A stretch of DNA of 64,000 nucleotides from positions 620,001 to 684,000 of the forward strand of contig CAWKKD010000006.1 of NCBI GenBank assembly GCA_963850195.1, in the 5' to 3' direction. Below are positions 15,437 to 23,744 of the stretch, in pieces. Both the position numbers and the translations under genes were made by a program. Below the pieces are notes generated by a model. The model saw only the letters and a list, made by a program, of their open reading frames with translations. It ran no database searches and was not told the origin of the DNA. This stretch comes from Actinoallomurus sp963850195. GTDB lineage: Bacteria > Actinomycetota > Actinomycetes > Streptosporangiales > Streptosporangiaceae. The first letter of the stretch is position 1; each line of letters opens with the position of its first letter.

Positions 15437-17614
15437 ATGGCGCCGATGGTCAAGGATGAGGAGATCGCCGCGGAACAGCTCCGCGTCGATCTGGCATACG
15501 CACGGCTCGAGGAGATGCGAGCCGGTGCGCGGCGCATGATCGAGGAAGGTCACCGCCAGGCTCTGGCCGGTACGAAGGGCTCTCTCGTCGATCGTGACGC
15601 GATGGTCTACCAGGCCTCCGCGCGGGTCCACGCGCTGGACGTGGCCGAGGAGGGACTCGTCTTCGGGCGCCTCGACCTGGCCGGTGGAGAGACGCTGTAC
15701 GTCGGGCGCGTCGGTGTCCGTACGAGCGAGCACGACTCCCTGGTGATCGACTGGCGGGCGCCGGCCGCGGAGGCGTTCTACCGCGCGACTCCGGAGGAGC
15801 CGCACGGCGTCGTACGCCGCCGGGTGCTGCACTGCCGGGGGCGCAAGGTCGTCGACATCGAGGACGACCTGCTGATGCCGGCCGCGGGCGAGGACCTGAC
15901 GATCGTCGGCGACGGCGCGTTCCTCGCGTCGCTGGCGCGTACCCGCGAGGGCACCATGCGCGACATCGTCGCCACGATCCAGCGCGAGCAGGACGAGGTG
16001 ATCCGCGCTCCCGCCGACGGCACGGTCGTCGTACGCGGCGGGCCCGGCACAGGCAAGACCGCGGTCGCGCTGCACCGGGTGGCGTACCTCATGTTCCGGC
16101 ACCGGCGGAGGTTCGGCTCGCGCGGCGTGCTGGTCGTCGGACCCAACCCGCGGTTCACCTCCTACATCGAGCGCGTCCTGCCGTCGCTCGGCGAGGGCGG
16201 CGCGACCCTGCGCTCGCTCGGCGACCTCGTGGCGGGCGCGGAGGCATCCGCGCACGACGCGCCCGAGCTCGCCCGGGTGAAGGGCGCGTCGTCGATGACC
16301 CGGCTCCTGCGCCGCGCCGTGCAGGACGCTCCTCCGGGCGCCCCGGAGGAGCTGCGCGTGGTCTACCGCGGCGTGGTCGTGGCGCTCGACCGCGAGACAC
16401 TCGACGCCGTGCGCCAGGAGGTCCACCGCCGGGCGGGCGGGCCGGTAAACCTCGCCTACCCGCGCGCCGCCGAGGCGCTCCTGGCCGCCCTGTGGAAGCG
16501 CTTCATCCGGATCGGTGGCCTCGACGACGCACCCGGCACCGGCCAAGGGGAGTTCTCCGACCGCGTACGTGACGAGCGCGACTTCGTGGCGTTCCTGCGG
16601 GCGTGGTGGCCGGTACGACGGCCCGCGGACGTCCTGAACGCCCTCGGCGACCCCGAGCGGCTGCGCCGCGCCGCCGGCCGCTCGATGCACGACCGTACGC
16701 TCCGGAGACTGGCCGCGTCCTGGCGAGGGCCCTGGTCCTACCTCGACATCGCGCTGCTCGACGAGGTCGGCGCGATCCTGGGCCCGCCGCCGCGGCCCGC
16801 GCGCGGCCGCAGGCGCAAGGCGGAGGACCCCTTCGTCATCGACGGCGTCAACGTCTTCACCGGCGAGCAGGTCGAGGTCGAGGAGGAGCCCGAGCTCCGC
16901 GAGCTGACGACCTACATGGAGCGCCGGGACCTCGCCGCGCGCCGCGACGACGACGACGAGGACGACGGCCGCCCCGCGGAGTACGGCCACATCGTCATCG
17001 ACGAGGCACAGGACCTGTCCCCCATGCAGTGGCGGATGCTCGGCCGCCGTGGCCGGCACGCCACCTGGACGGTCGTCGCGGACGCCGCACAGAGCGCCTG
17101 GGAGGACCTGGACGCGTCGCGCAAGGCCATGGAGTCCGCGATCGGCCGGCGTCGCCGGCACGACTTCGAGCTGACCACCAACTACCGCAACACCGTGGAG
17201 ATCGCCGCCGTCGCGGCCCGCGTGCTGCGCCGTGCCGTACCGGACGCGGTGCCCGCGCGCGCCGTGCGCGCATCAGACCGCCTCCCGCTGATCCGGCACG
17301 TGGCCGACCTCGAGGCCGAGGTACGCGCCGAGGCCGAGACGCTGGTGGAGTCGGTCGAGGGCACGATCGGGATCATCCTCCCGGTCGGCCATCCGGCACC
17401 GGACCTGCCCGGGCTGCCGGCCCGCGCTCAGGTGCTCGACGCCCTGGAGGCCAAGGGCCTGGAGTTCGACGCCGCGCTGATCGTCGAGCCCGGCGAGATC
17501 GCGGAGTACTCCAGCACGGGCCTGCGCACGCTGTACGTCGCGGTCTCCCGCGCCACCCAGCGGCTCACCGTGCTGACCACGGCCGCCGGATGGGGTGCGT
17601 TCCTGTCCGAGTGA
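15437..17614 (+). CDS. helD: RNA polymerase recycling ATPase HelD (UvrD-like)
   Basis: The 725-residue SF1 ATPase matches actinobacterial HelD in length and layout. An N-terminal antiparallel helical arm (EEIAAEQLRVDLAYARLEEM) is followed by the 1A domain with Walker A GGPGTGKTAVALHRVAYL near residue 201. The HRVAYL tail is typical of HelD. An insertion follows, then Walker B VIDEAQDLSPMQWRML near 520, TTNYRN near 578, and the C-terminal LEAKGLEFDAALIVEP and LYVAVSRATQRL motifs. HelD removes stalled or rifamycin-blocked RNA polymerase from nucleic acid. I see no rifampicin-associated element in the short upstream region, so it may be the constitutive paralogue and not the inducible resistance type. 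Confidence 0.9.
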   Translation: MAPMVKDEEIAAEQLRVDLAYARLEEMRAGARRMIEEGHRQALAGTKGSLVDRDAMVYQASARVHALDVAEEGLVFGRLDLAGGETLYVGRVGVRTSEHDSLVIDWRAPAAEAFYRATPEEPHGVVRRRVLHCRGRKVVDIEDDLLMPAAGEDLTIVGDGAFLASLARTREGTMRDIVATIQREQDEVIRAPADGTVVVRGGPGTGKTAVALHRVAYLMFRHRRRFGSRGVLVVGPNPRFTSYIERVLPSLGEGGATLRSLGDLVAGAEASAHDAPELARVKGASSMTRLLRRAVQDAPPGAPEELRVVYRGVVVALDRETLDAVRQEVHRRAGGPVNLAYPRAAEALLAALWKRFIRIGGLDDAPGTGQGEFSDRVRDERDFVAFLRAWWPVRRPADVLNALGDPERLRRAAGRSMHDRTLRRLAASWRGPWSYLDIALLDEVGAILGPPPRPARGRRRKAEDPFVIDGVNVFTGEQVEVEEEPELRELTTYMERRDLAARRDDDDEDDGRPAEYGHIVIDEAQDLSPMQWRMLGRRGRHATWTVVADAAQSAWEDLDASRKAMESAIGRRRRHDFELTTNYRNTVEIAAVAARVLRRAVPDAVPARAVRASDRLPLIRHVADLEAEVRAEAETLVESVEGTIGIILPVGHPAPDLPGLPARAQVLDALEAKGLEFDAALIVEPGEIAEYSSTGLRTLYVAVSRATQRLTVLTTAAGWGAFLSE

Positions 17615-17631
17615 TCATCAACCACAGCGTC

Positions 17632-17650
17632 TTCCACAACCTGTGGATAA
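17632..17650. promoter_or_regulatory. DnaA-box-like sequence pair after helD
   Basis: TGTGGATAA at 17642 is the exact complement of the classical DnaA box TTATCCACA, and TTCCACAAC sits just before it, making the inverted repeat TCCACA-ACC-TGTGGA. Only this one pair is present, so it is not an origin. It may be a single DnaA-titration site, a terminator stem or coincidence. Confidence 0.3.
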
Positions 17651-17686
17651 CTCTGTCGAAAACGTCACAGCCAGGGGATGTCCGGT

Positions 17687-17719
17687 GGGTCTTGGCGCCA
17701 CGCAGCAGGCCGAAGACCC
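17687..17719. terminator. Hairpin between convergent helD and GT2 genes
   Basis: GGGTCTT and AAGACCC form a 7-bp stem with an 19-base interior that itself can pair in part (GGC/GCC). It sits between the convergent helD and GT2 stop codons, 12 bases from the latter, and could serve both. Confidence 0.4.
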
Positions 17720-17731
17720 GCTGGACATGCT

Positions 17732-18598
17732 CTAGATGACGGGCGGGCGTCCGAGCCGGGTCATGCGCGCGACCGTGCGCCATGAGATCGGGCGCCGGGG
17801 CCCGGCGGGCCGTCGCCAGCCCTCACGGAAGCCGCCGAACCACGGCCGCAGCGCGGCTCGGTTGCGCTCCCGCAGGACCGTCATCCCGACCCAGACGCCC
17901 AGGTAGACGAGTGCGACCGGCCACGGCAGGTTGCGCCGCGCCAGCCAGACCCGGTTGCGGGCGTTGAGCCGGTAGAACATCTCGTGCCGCGTGGGCGACA
18001 GCGCCGGGTGGAACATCACCGACTCGGCGTCGTACACGATGCGGTAGCCGGCGTTCAGAGCCTGCCAGGCGAGGTCGGTCTCCTCGTGGGCGTAGAAGAA
18101 GTCCTCCGGCAGGCCGCCCGCGGCGTCGAAGGCCGCGCGGCGGACCGCGCACGCGCCGCCGAGGAACGTCGTCACCTCCGAGGAGCGCAGCGGGTCGCCC
18201 GCGCGGAGCCGCGGGACGTGCCGCCGCTCGCCCGGCCCGCCCTCGGGGTCGCGCACGCGGAACGAGACGATGCCGAGGTTCGCGTCGGCGGTGAAAAGGT
18301 CCCGCAGGTGCGCGCCGAGCTTCGCCGACTCGTACCAGCCGTCGTCGTCGAGGAAGATGATGATCTCGCCGGACGAGGCCTCGGCGCCGCGGTTGCGGCC
18401 GGCCGGGATGCCGACGTTCTCCGGCAGGCGCATCACCTTGACGGTGTCGGGCCAGGTGCCGGGCACGTCCGCGCCGTTGCCGACGAGGACGACCTCGATG
18501 TCGAGCCCGTCGGCCCGCTGGTTCAGCGCGCTGTGCACGGCGCGTTCGAGCTCCACCGGGCGGTTGCCCATGGTGAGAACTACCACGGACAACTTCAC
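17732..18598 (-). CDS. Glycosyltransferase family 2
   Basis: The 288-residue GT-A protein begins KLSVVVLTMGNRPVELERAV and carries FLDDDGWYESAKL near residue 97 (metal-binding DDD in place of DxD), GGACAVRRAAFDAAGG near 148 and the acidic HEETDLAWQALNAGYR near 172, all in GT2 order. A hydrophobic stretch near residue 228 suggests membrane contact. It is the last gene of a six-gene minus-strand operon and overlaps the CDP-alcohol phosphotransferase before it by 4 bases. It probably glycosylates the polyol-phosphate product of that operon or its carrier. Confidence 0.85.
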   Translation of the reverse strand: MKLSVVVLTMGNRPVELERAVHSALNQRADGLDIEVVLVGNGADVPGTWPDTVKVMRLPENVGIPAGRNRGAEASSGEIIIFLDDDGWYESAKLGAHLRDLFTADANLGIVSFRVRDPEGGPGERRHVPRLRAGDPLRSSEVTTFLGGACAVRRAAFDAAGGLPEDFFYAHEETDLAWQALNAGYRIVYDAESVMFHPALSPTRHEMFYRLNARNRVWLARRNLPWPVALVYLGVWVGMTVLRERNRAALRPWFGGFREGWRRPAGPRRPISWRTVARMTRLGRPPVI

Positions 18599-19389
18599 TT
18601 GAGCCTCCGGGACGCGACGATGCTGACGAAGTGCAGCCCGGTCTGCAGGACCGCCACGGCCGCCACGGCGATGGCCAGGCCGCGCGTCGCGGTCAGCGTC
18701 TGTGTGACGTGGTCCACGACGGCGGCGGCCACGATGAGCAGCGAGAGCTCGACCGCGCCGATGATGCGGTGGAGCTTCAGCAGCGAGGCCGCCTCACGCG
18801 CCAGCGCGAGCTTGGTGGACTCGGGCCGCAGCGCGCGGTCGCCCGTCGGCGGGTCGGCGGACAGGCCCGACTTGGCCCGCGCCACCACGACGTTGTCGGT
18901 CTCCGCCTTGATCAGCGCGGCGCCGAGCGCGGCGAGCAGGCCCAGTTCGACGTAGCCGCCGTTCTGGATTGCGCCCTGCGCACGTACGCCGAGGCCGATC
19001 AGCAGCGCGACCTCGGACATGTAGTGCCCGATCCGGTCGAGGTAGACCCCAGTGACGGAGGTGCGCTTGCGGAACCGCGCGACCTCGCCGTCCGAGCAGT
19101 CCAGCAGCAGGTAGGCCTGGATCAGCACGGCTCCGGCGATCGCCCAGACCAGCCCGGCGGTGCCGTGCGCGGTCACCGCCACGGCGGCGCCGCCCAGGAT
19201 GCCGCACGCGATCATCATGTAGGTGAGCTGGTTCGGGCTGAACCCGACCTTGATGAACAACAGGGTGAAGACGGGCGAGATGCGGCGCATGTAGAGCCGC
19301 CCCGCCCAGTGTTCTTCGTTGCGCCGATCTTTCAGGCCGGGGGGCTGCCCACCGGCCCGAACGTCAGCCAGCGAAGGTGACATATTCAC
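18595..19389 (-). CDS. CDP-alcohol phosphatidyltransferase family protein
   Basis: The 264-residue integral membrane protein has about six hydrophobic segments and the CDP-alcohol phosphotransferase signature LLDCSDGEVAR...GVYLDRIGHYMSE near residue 90-120. The canonical pattern DxxDGxxAR-x8-G-xxx-D-xxx-D is kept except for the last Asp, which is His here; that Asp normally serves as catalytic base. Enzymes of this fold transfer a phospho-alcohol from a CDP-donor to an alcohol acceptor. The gene start overlaps the stop of the glycerol-1-phosphate dehydrogenase gene by 26 bases; a second in-frame ATG at 19383 is equally possible. Product unknown; a CDP-glycerol- or CDP-polyol-dependent step is inferred from the neighbours. 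Confidence 0.83.
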   Translation of the reverse strand: MNMSPSLADVRAGGQPPGLKDRRNEEHWAGRLYMRRISPVFTLLFIKVGFSPNQLTYMMIACGILGGAAVAVTAHGTAGLVWAIAGAVLIQAYLLLDCSDGEVARFRKRTSVTGVYLDRIGHYMSEVALLIGLGVRAQGAIQNGGYVELGLLAALGAALIKAETDNVVVARAKSGLSADPPTGDRALRPESTKLALAREAASLLKLHRIIGAVELSLLIVAAAVVDHVTQTLTATRGLAIAVAAVAVLQTGLHFVSIVASRRLK

Positions 19390-20434
19390 GTACCGCTTTC
19401 AGCACGGCGACCTCGTCGAGTGCGAGGTGCTCCAAGATGGTGTACCGGCCAGGCCGGGTCTGCGGAGCGTAGACCACCGCTCGCGCGAACTGCTCGTCGG
19501 TCAGACCGATGTCGGACGGAAACTTGGGGAGCCCATGACGATCCAGGCACACGACGATCTCCTCCAGGCGGTCCGCGCCCTCGCCGAGATGCGTCGATCT
19601 GAGGTGGTAGCAGAACGCCGCCCCGATGCCGGCCAGCTCGCCGTGGTTGGCCGTGCCCGGGTACAGGTGGTCGATCGCGTGCATGATCTCGTGGTCGCCA
19701 CCGCTCGCCGGGCGTGAGGAGCCCGCGAAGGACATCGCCATCCCGGACAGCACGAGCCCTTCGGCGAGCACCGTGAGGAACTCATCGGACTCGATCGACC
19801 TCGGCTGGTGGACCAGCGCCTCGGCCGCCGTACGCGCCAGGGTCAGCGCGAGCCGGTCGATCGGGTCGGCCTGCTCGCGGTGCGACAGCAGCCAGTCGTC
19901 GACGGCGGAGAAGTTGCTCAGCACGTCGCCGACGCCCGCGCGTACGAGCCGCTCGGGCGCGGCACGTACGTAGTCCAGGTCCACGATCATCGCGAGGGGC
20001 ATCGTGACGCCGAACGTGGCCTTGCCCTGCTCGTGCTCCAGCGACGCGGTCGGCGAGCAGATCCCGTCGTGAGACAGGTTGGTGGCCACCGAGACCATCG
20101 GCACGCCGGCGAGCGTCGCGGCGTACTTCGTCGCGTCGATCGTCCGCCCGCCGCCGATCCCGACGACCGCCTCGTACGATCCGGCGCGGAGCCGGGAGCC
20201 GAGCTCCACGGCCCCGTCGACGGAACCGCCCGCGACGTGGAAGACCTCGCAGGCCTGCAGGCCCGGCCGTACGTGCTCGGCGATCTGGACGCCCTGGCCG
20301 GGGCCGACCACGATGGCAACCCGTCCCTCGGTCGCGATGCGCCGGTCGGCGAGCAGCTCACCGAGGTGGGCGATCGCGCCGCGCCGCACGTCGATCGACA
20401 GCGGCGCGGGCAGCATCCGCGTCAGCAGCGGCAT
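19364..20434 (-). CDS. sn-Glycerol-1-phosphate dehydrogenase (EgsA/AraM-like)
   Basis: The 356-residue member of the iron-containing alcohol dehydrogenase/dehydroquinate synthase superfamily shows the NAD-binding GIGGGRTIDATKYAA near residue 93. It also has the NLSHDGICSPTAS segment near 118, close to the SHDGIAS motif of archaeal EgsA rather than the PSMDGY form of bacterial AraM. Metal-ligand regions are GGDHEIMHAIDHLYP near 246 and NHGELAGIGAAF near 263. Such enzymes reduce dihydroxyacetone phosphate to sn-glycerol-1-phosphate, the archaeal lipid stereoisomer. The start ATG shares a base with the upstream stop (TGATG), so translation is coupled to the nucleotidyltransferase gene. Substrate could also be another polyol phosphate. 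Confidence 0.83.
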   Translation of the reverse strand: MPLLTRMLPAPLSIDVRRGAIAHLGELLADRRIATEGRVAIVVGPGQGVQIAEHVRPGLQACEVFHVAGGSVDGAVELGSRLRAGSYEAVVGIGGGRTIDATKYAATLAGVPMVSVATNLSHDGICSPTASLEHEQGKATFGVTMPLAMIVDLDYVRAAPERLVRAGVGDVLSNFSAVDDWLLSHREQADPIDRLALTLARTAAEALVHQPRSIESDEFLTVLAEGLVLSGMAMSFAGSSRPASGGDHEIMHAIDHLYPGTANHGELAGIGAAFCYHLRSTHLGEGADRLEEIVVCLDRHGLPKFPSDIGLTDEQFARAVVYAPQTRPGRYTILEHLALDEVAVLKAVREYVTFAG

Positions 20435-21168
20435 CAGTATCCCTTGGCGATCCGGCGCGCCTTCTCCAGATCGTCGTGGTTGTCGACCTCGACCCAGTCG
20501 ACCTCGCCGATCGGGGCGACCGCGATCCGGCCGCCGCGATTGACCAGCTCCTGGTAGCCGTCCTCGTAGTACAGGTTGGGGTCGCGCTCGAAGGTGGTCT
20601 TCAGCGCGTCGGCGAGGGACTCGGCCGCGGCCGGCTCCAGCAGGGTCGCGCCGATGTACTCGCCACCCGCCTCGGACGGGTCCATCAGCTTCGTGATGCG
20701 CTTCAGGTGGCCGTCGTCACCGAGGATGACCTTCATCTCCTCCTCGGCGAGCCGCTTCACGTCGTCGACCGCGAGCAGTACGTCGGCGGCGCCGCGGCCC
20801 TCGAGCAGCGTGCGCTCGATGCTCACGGGGTGGACCGTGTCGCCGTTGACCATGAGGACGCCCTTGGCGAAGTGCTCGCGGGCCATCCACATGGAGTAGG
20901 CGTTGTTCCACTCCTCGGCCTTGTCGTTGTACACAAGGGTGATGTCGACGCCGTAGCGGCGCTCGAGGTCGGCCTTGCGCGCCTCGACGGCGCCGGCGCA
21001 GTAGCCCACGACGATGACGACATCGGTCAGCTCGACCTCGGCGAAGTTGCGTAGGGCGATGTCCAGGATCGTCGTGTCACCGTCGACGGGCACGAGCGCC
21101 TTGGGCAGCGTGTCCGTGTACGGACGGAGCCGGCGTCCAGCGCCGGCGGCGAGAACCATGCCGATCAT
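20434..21168 (-). CDS. LicC-like NTP:phospho-alcohol nucleotidyltransferase
   Basis: The 244-residue protein has the nucleotidyltransferase start MIGMVLAAGAGRRLRPYT followed by LPKALVPVDG (activating Lys), the metal-binding MVNGDTVHP near residue 107 and the C-terminal VDWVEVDNHDDLEKARRI typical of the LicC/phosphocholine cytidylyltransferase branch. It would activate a phosphorylated alcohol as a CDP-derivative in the cytoplasm. Next to glycerol-1-phosphate dehydrogenase and two CDP-alcohol phosphotransferases, CDP-activation of glycerol-1-phosphate or inositol phosphate is plausible. Its ATG overlaps the upstream gene's stop by 4 bases and its stop overlaps the next ATG. Confidence 0.85.
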   Translation of the reverse strand: MIGMVLAAGAGRRLRPYTDTLPKALVPVDGDTTILDIALRNFAEVELTDVVIVVGYCAGAVEARKADLERRYGVDITLVYNDKAEEWNNAYSMWMAREHFAKGVLMVNGDTVHPVSIERTLLEGRGAADVLLAVDDVKRLAEEEMKVILGDDGHLKRITKLMDPSEAGGEYIGATLLEPAAAESLADALKTTFERDPNLYYEDGYQELVNRGGRIAVAPIGEVDWVEVDNHDDLEKARRIAKGY

Positions 21169-21845
21169 GATCCGGCCTCCTCTTCTTCCTCAAGGTTGAT
21201 CATGACTCCGCTGCCCGTGCCGGTACGCGTCCAGGTGTAGATGCTCTCGATCCCGAACAGCAGGCCCAGGTAGACGGCGAGCACGGCGAACGTCACCGGC
21301 AGCACGCCCGCGATGGCCGCGATGGCCACGATGAGCATGCGGGTCTCCCAGCCGAGGCCGGCCAGGAAGACCCAGCGGGCCGGCCAGAGCCGCTGCCGGG
21401 TGCGGTAGACGGTGTCGTAGTGGTGGTAGGCCAGCACGCCGAGGAAGGCGTACACCAGCGGCTTCGACACGTCGTGGGAGAACCCGAGCGTGGCCAGGTA
21501 GCCGTACTCGAGCGCCCTCATCAGCGGGGGCACCAGCCAGTCGAGACGCCCGCTGTGCTGGTGCGTCGAGCCGGGGCCGACGAACAGCAGGAGCAGCACC
21601 GGCGCGAAGATCGCCGGGCTGGTCTGGCCGTTCACGCCGGCGATCAGCAGGACGCCGGTGACGAGGCCGGCCACCAGTAGCGGGAGCAGCGGCGGGAGCT
21701 GGCCCCTGGTCAGCTTGCCGAGCGCCAGCGCGAGCGGGCCGTCGTCGCGGTAGGCGACCAGCCGGTTGGTCTGGTAGGCCAGTTCGTCGGGGACGGGGGT
21801 CGCGGGGGTGCCCGGCGCCATCCCGCCGGGAAGCACTGTGCTCAT
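21165..21845 (-). CDS. DUF5941-like membrane protein
   Basis: The 226-residue protein has a soluble ~40-residue N-terminus and about five membrane segments (PLLVAGLVTGVLLIAGV near residue 55 onward), ending in an acidic LEEEEEAGS tail. It resembles the DUF5941 domain, which in other actinomycetes is found fused to or beside CDP-alcohol phosphotransferases; the recurring YLATLGFSHDVSKPLVYA and AYHHYDTVYR elements fit that. No catalytic signature is recognisable. It lies 37 bases after the fused phosphotransferase gene and overlaps the nucleotidyltransferase gene by 4 bases, so it is likely a subunit or accessory of the same membrane pathway. Confidence 0.6.
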   Translation of the reverse strand: MSTVLPGGMAPGTPATPVPDELAYQTNRLVAYRDDGPLALALGKLTRGQLPPLLPLLVAGLVTGVLLIAGVNGQTSPAIFAPVLLLLFVGPGSTHQHSGRLDWLVPPLMRALEYGYLATLGFSHDVSKPLVYAFLGVLAYHHYDTVYRTRQRLWPARWVFLAGLGWETRMLIVAIAAIAGVLPVTFAVLAVYLGLLFGIESIYTWTRTGTGSGVMINLEEEEEAGS

Positions 21846-21882
21846 CGGTCGCTCATCCTCTTCGTTCGCAGCGCGTTTCCCG

Positions 21883-23538
21883 TCACTTCGCGACCGACCG
21901 CGCCTGCGTCAGGGAGCGGAGGAAACGCCCGCTCACCGTGTAGCTCATGGCGATGCCGCCCCAGATGAGCAGCGCGAGGAACGTCACCTGCGCGTTGAAC
22001 ACCGCGGCGGTGATCGCGATCAGCGCGAAGCGCTCACCGATCGGCAACACGATGATCTTCTTGAACCAGTGGAAGACCCGGATCTTCTCCGAGCGCGCCG
22101 ACAGCCACACGGCGAGGTGGCTGAGGCCGCCGCCCTTGGGACGGCTGCGGCCCGGCTCGGGCTCGTCGATCACGCGGTCGTCGGTCATCGCCAGCGGCAG
22201 GACCGGGATCGGCACCGGCGGGATCCGGCGCTTGGAGGCGCCGAACGCGAAGTCCACCATGTGCCGGCAGGTCTGCACGGTCATCGCGGCGACGGCGAGG
22301 TACCAGACGTCGCCGCCGTGCACGGCGCTCCCGGCCACGGCGGCCGTGGAACCCACCGCGAGACCGGCGAAGACGGTGTACTCCTTGGCACGGTCGAATG
22401 TCGCGTCCAGCCACGCCCCCAACGTGCTGAACTGCCTGCTGTAGCGGGCGAGCTGCCCGTCCACGCAGTCGAAGACGAACGCGAAGTACAGCGAGATCGC
22501 CCCGGCCACCATGCCCCAGCGCGCCCCCTGCGCGAAGAACACGGCGGCCACGACCGAGATGGCCATGGAGATCGCGGTGACGCCGTTGGGCGTCATGCCG
22601 CGCTTGGCGCACCAGCGTGCGATGTAACGGGAATAGGTGCTGACCGCGTAGGTCGTGAAGAACCCGTCGTTGTTCTTCACCGCGGCCGCGAGCCGGACCC
22701 CGTCCTCATCGATGGAGTCGAGGACGCACTGGGCCTTGTCGGCCTGCTCCTGGTCCAGGACCCGCTCGGTGAGCAGGGAGTTCAGCGGTCGGCCGGTGAC
22801 CTTGACGCCCGCACGCACCATGCCGACCAGCAGCAGGGCGGGCGCGTCGTCGCCGGTCGCCGGCGTGGTGCCGAACAGCTCGTCCTCGTTGCCCGTCTCC
22901 GTGGCGTCCACGTCGTTCGGGTCGGCGCCGGGCTCCTCGAGGAGGTTCCACAGCCGACGGACGGGGTTGACCTCGGCGAGCCCGCTCGGTGTGTCGAGCA
23001 GCGCGGCGAACTCCTCCGCGACGTCGGCCAGCGTGTCGGTCTGGTCCTCGGCGACGCGCAGCGCGCCGTGGAAGATGGCGTTGGGGTCGGTCACCTGATG
23101 ATAGGGGCTGCCCGCGGAGACGATGCGTCCCTTGCGGATCCTCATCACGGAGCGTGTCGGCTCGTCGGTCTCCACGCGACCGCGCCTGACCAGGGCGCTC
23201 GCGGGGGCCTTGGAGTTCAGTACGAGCTGGAGAAGTGCCTCGTGGTTGACCGCGAGGTCGCCTTGGACGACCAGCATCGGTTCCGTGGCCGCGCGGGCCA
23301 CCCGAGCGATCTCGCGGAGGTCGTCGGCGAGCCCTTTGGACTCGAACACCTCACAACCGTGCTCGCGCAGATCGGCTGCCAGCTCGGGCCGCGCGATCAC
23401 GCGGCGGTCTCCCACGTCAAGGCCCTCGAGCCCGCGGAGCAGATGGCCGACGACCGTGTCGCTTCTCAGCGCCAGGCTCGCCGTCGGCGTGGACCCGGAC
23501 GCGACCGTCTCGGTCGCGACTACCACTGCCAACGTCAT
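21883..23538 (-). CDS. Fused nucleotidyltransferase-like / CDP-alcohol phosphotransferase
   Basis: The 551-residue protein joins a soluble ~270-residue N-domain to a CDP-alcohol phosphotransferase domain. The N-domain follows the nucleotidyltransferase fold order (VVVATE start, MLVVQGDLAVNHEAL near residue 88, IFHGALRV near 154). It lacks the G-x-G-x-R and PK loop, so it is probably catalytically degenerate. The C-domain has a complete signature, DCVDGQLAR-x8-GAWLDATFDRAKE near residue 360, and several membrane segments. The architecture parallels the inositol-phosphate cytidylyltransferase/di-inositol-phosphate synthase of hyperthermophiles. The ATG has GGAGGG upstream. It is the first gene of the six-gene operon, and the missing activity may come from the separate LicC-like enzyme. 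Confidence 0.82.
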   Translation of the reverse strand: MTLAVVVATETVASGSTPTASLALRSDTVVGHLLRGLEGLDVGDRRVIARPELAADLREHGCEVFESKGLADDLREIARVARAATEPMLVVQGDLAVNHEALLQLVLNSKAPASALVRRGRVETDEPTRSVMRIRKGRIVSAGSPYHQVTDPNAIFHGALRVAEDQTDTLADVAEEFAALLDTPSGLAEVNPVRRLWNLLEEPGADPNDVDATETGNEDELFGTTPATGDDAPALLLVGMVRAGVKVTGRPLNSLLTERVLDQEQADKAQCVLDSIDEDGVRLAAAVKNNDGFFTTYAVSTYSRYIARWCAKRGMTPNGVTAISMAISVVAAVFFAQGARWGMVAGAISLYFAFVFDCVDGQLARYSRQFSTLGAWLDATFDRAKEYTVFAGLAVGSTAAVAGSAVHGGDVWYLAVAAMTVQTCRHMVDFAFGASKRRIPPVPIPVLPLAMTDDRVIDEPEPGRSRPKGGGLSHLAVWLSARSEKIRVFHWFKKIIVLPIGERFALIAITAAVFNAQVTFLALLIWGGIAMSYTVSGRFLRSLTQARSVAK

Positions 23539-23673
23539 CGGCGCCCTCCGAACGTCATCTCAAAGTCCTTCAGTTTGGGGGGGTGGGGGTCTCCGGCGAA
23601 CGCCGTGAAACGCGAGCGCCGACCATACCGCGACCTTCATCGGCTCGCCGCCTCGCCTTAAACATCCGTTCAG

Positions 23674-23701
23674 CCTATGGATCGGCGAAAGTCCCCATAG
23701 G
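23674..23701. promoter_or_regulatory. Inverted repeat in divergent promoter region
   Basis: CCTATGG and CCATAGG are perfect 7-bp arms 14 bases apart, in the 206-base region between the divergent phosphotransferase operon and the cytidylyltransferase gene. The same region has a G-run (7 G, T, 5 G at 23577-23589) near the operon start. A shared operator is possible. Confidence 0.35.
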
Positions 23702-23744
23702 TTACAGCCGACGCTCTCCGGCCTTGACAGTAGAGTGCGGGCCC

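Noticed and set aside
17632..17650. Replication origin
   Set aside because: Only one DnaA-like box pair is present and no dnaA/dnaN or AT-rich unwinding region is near.
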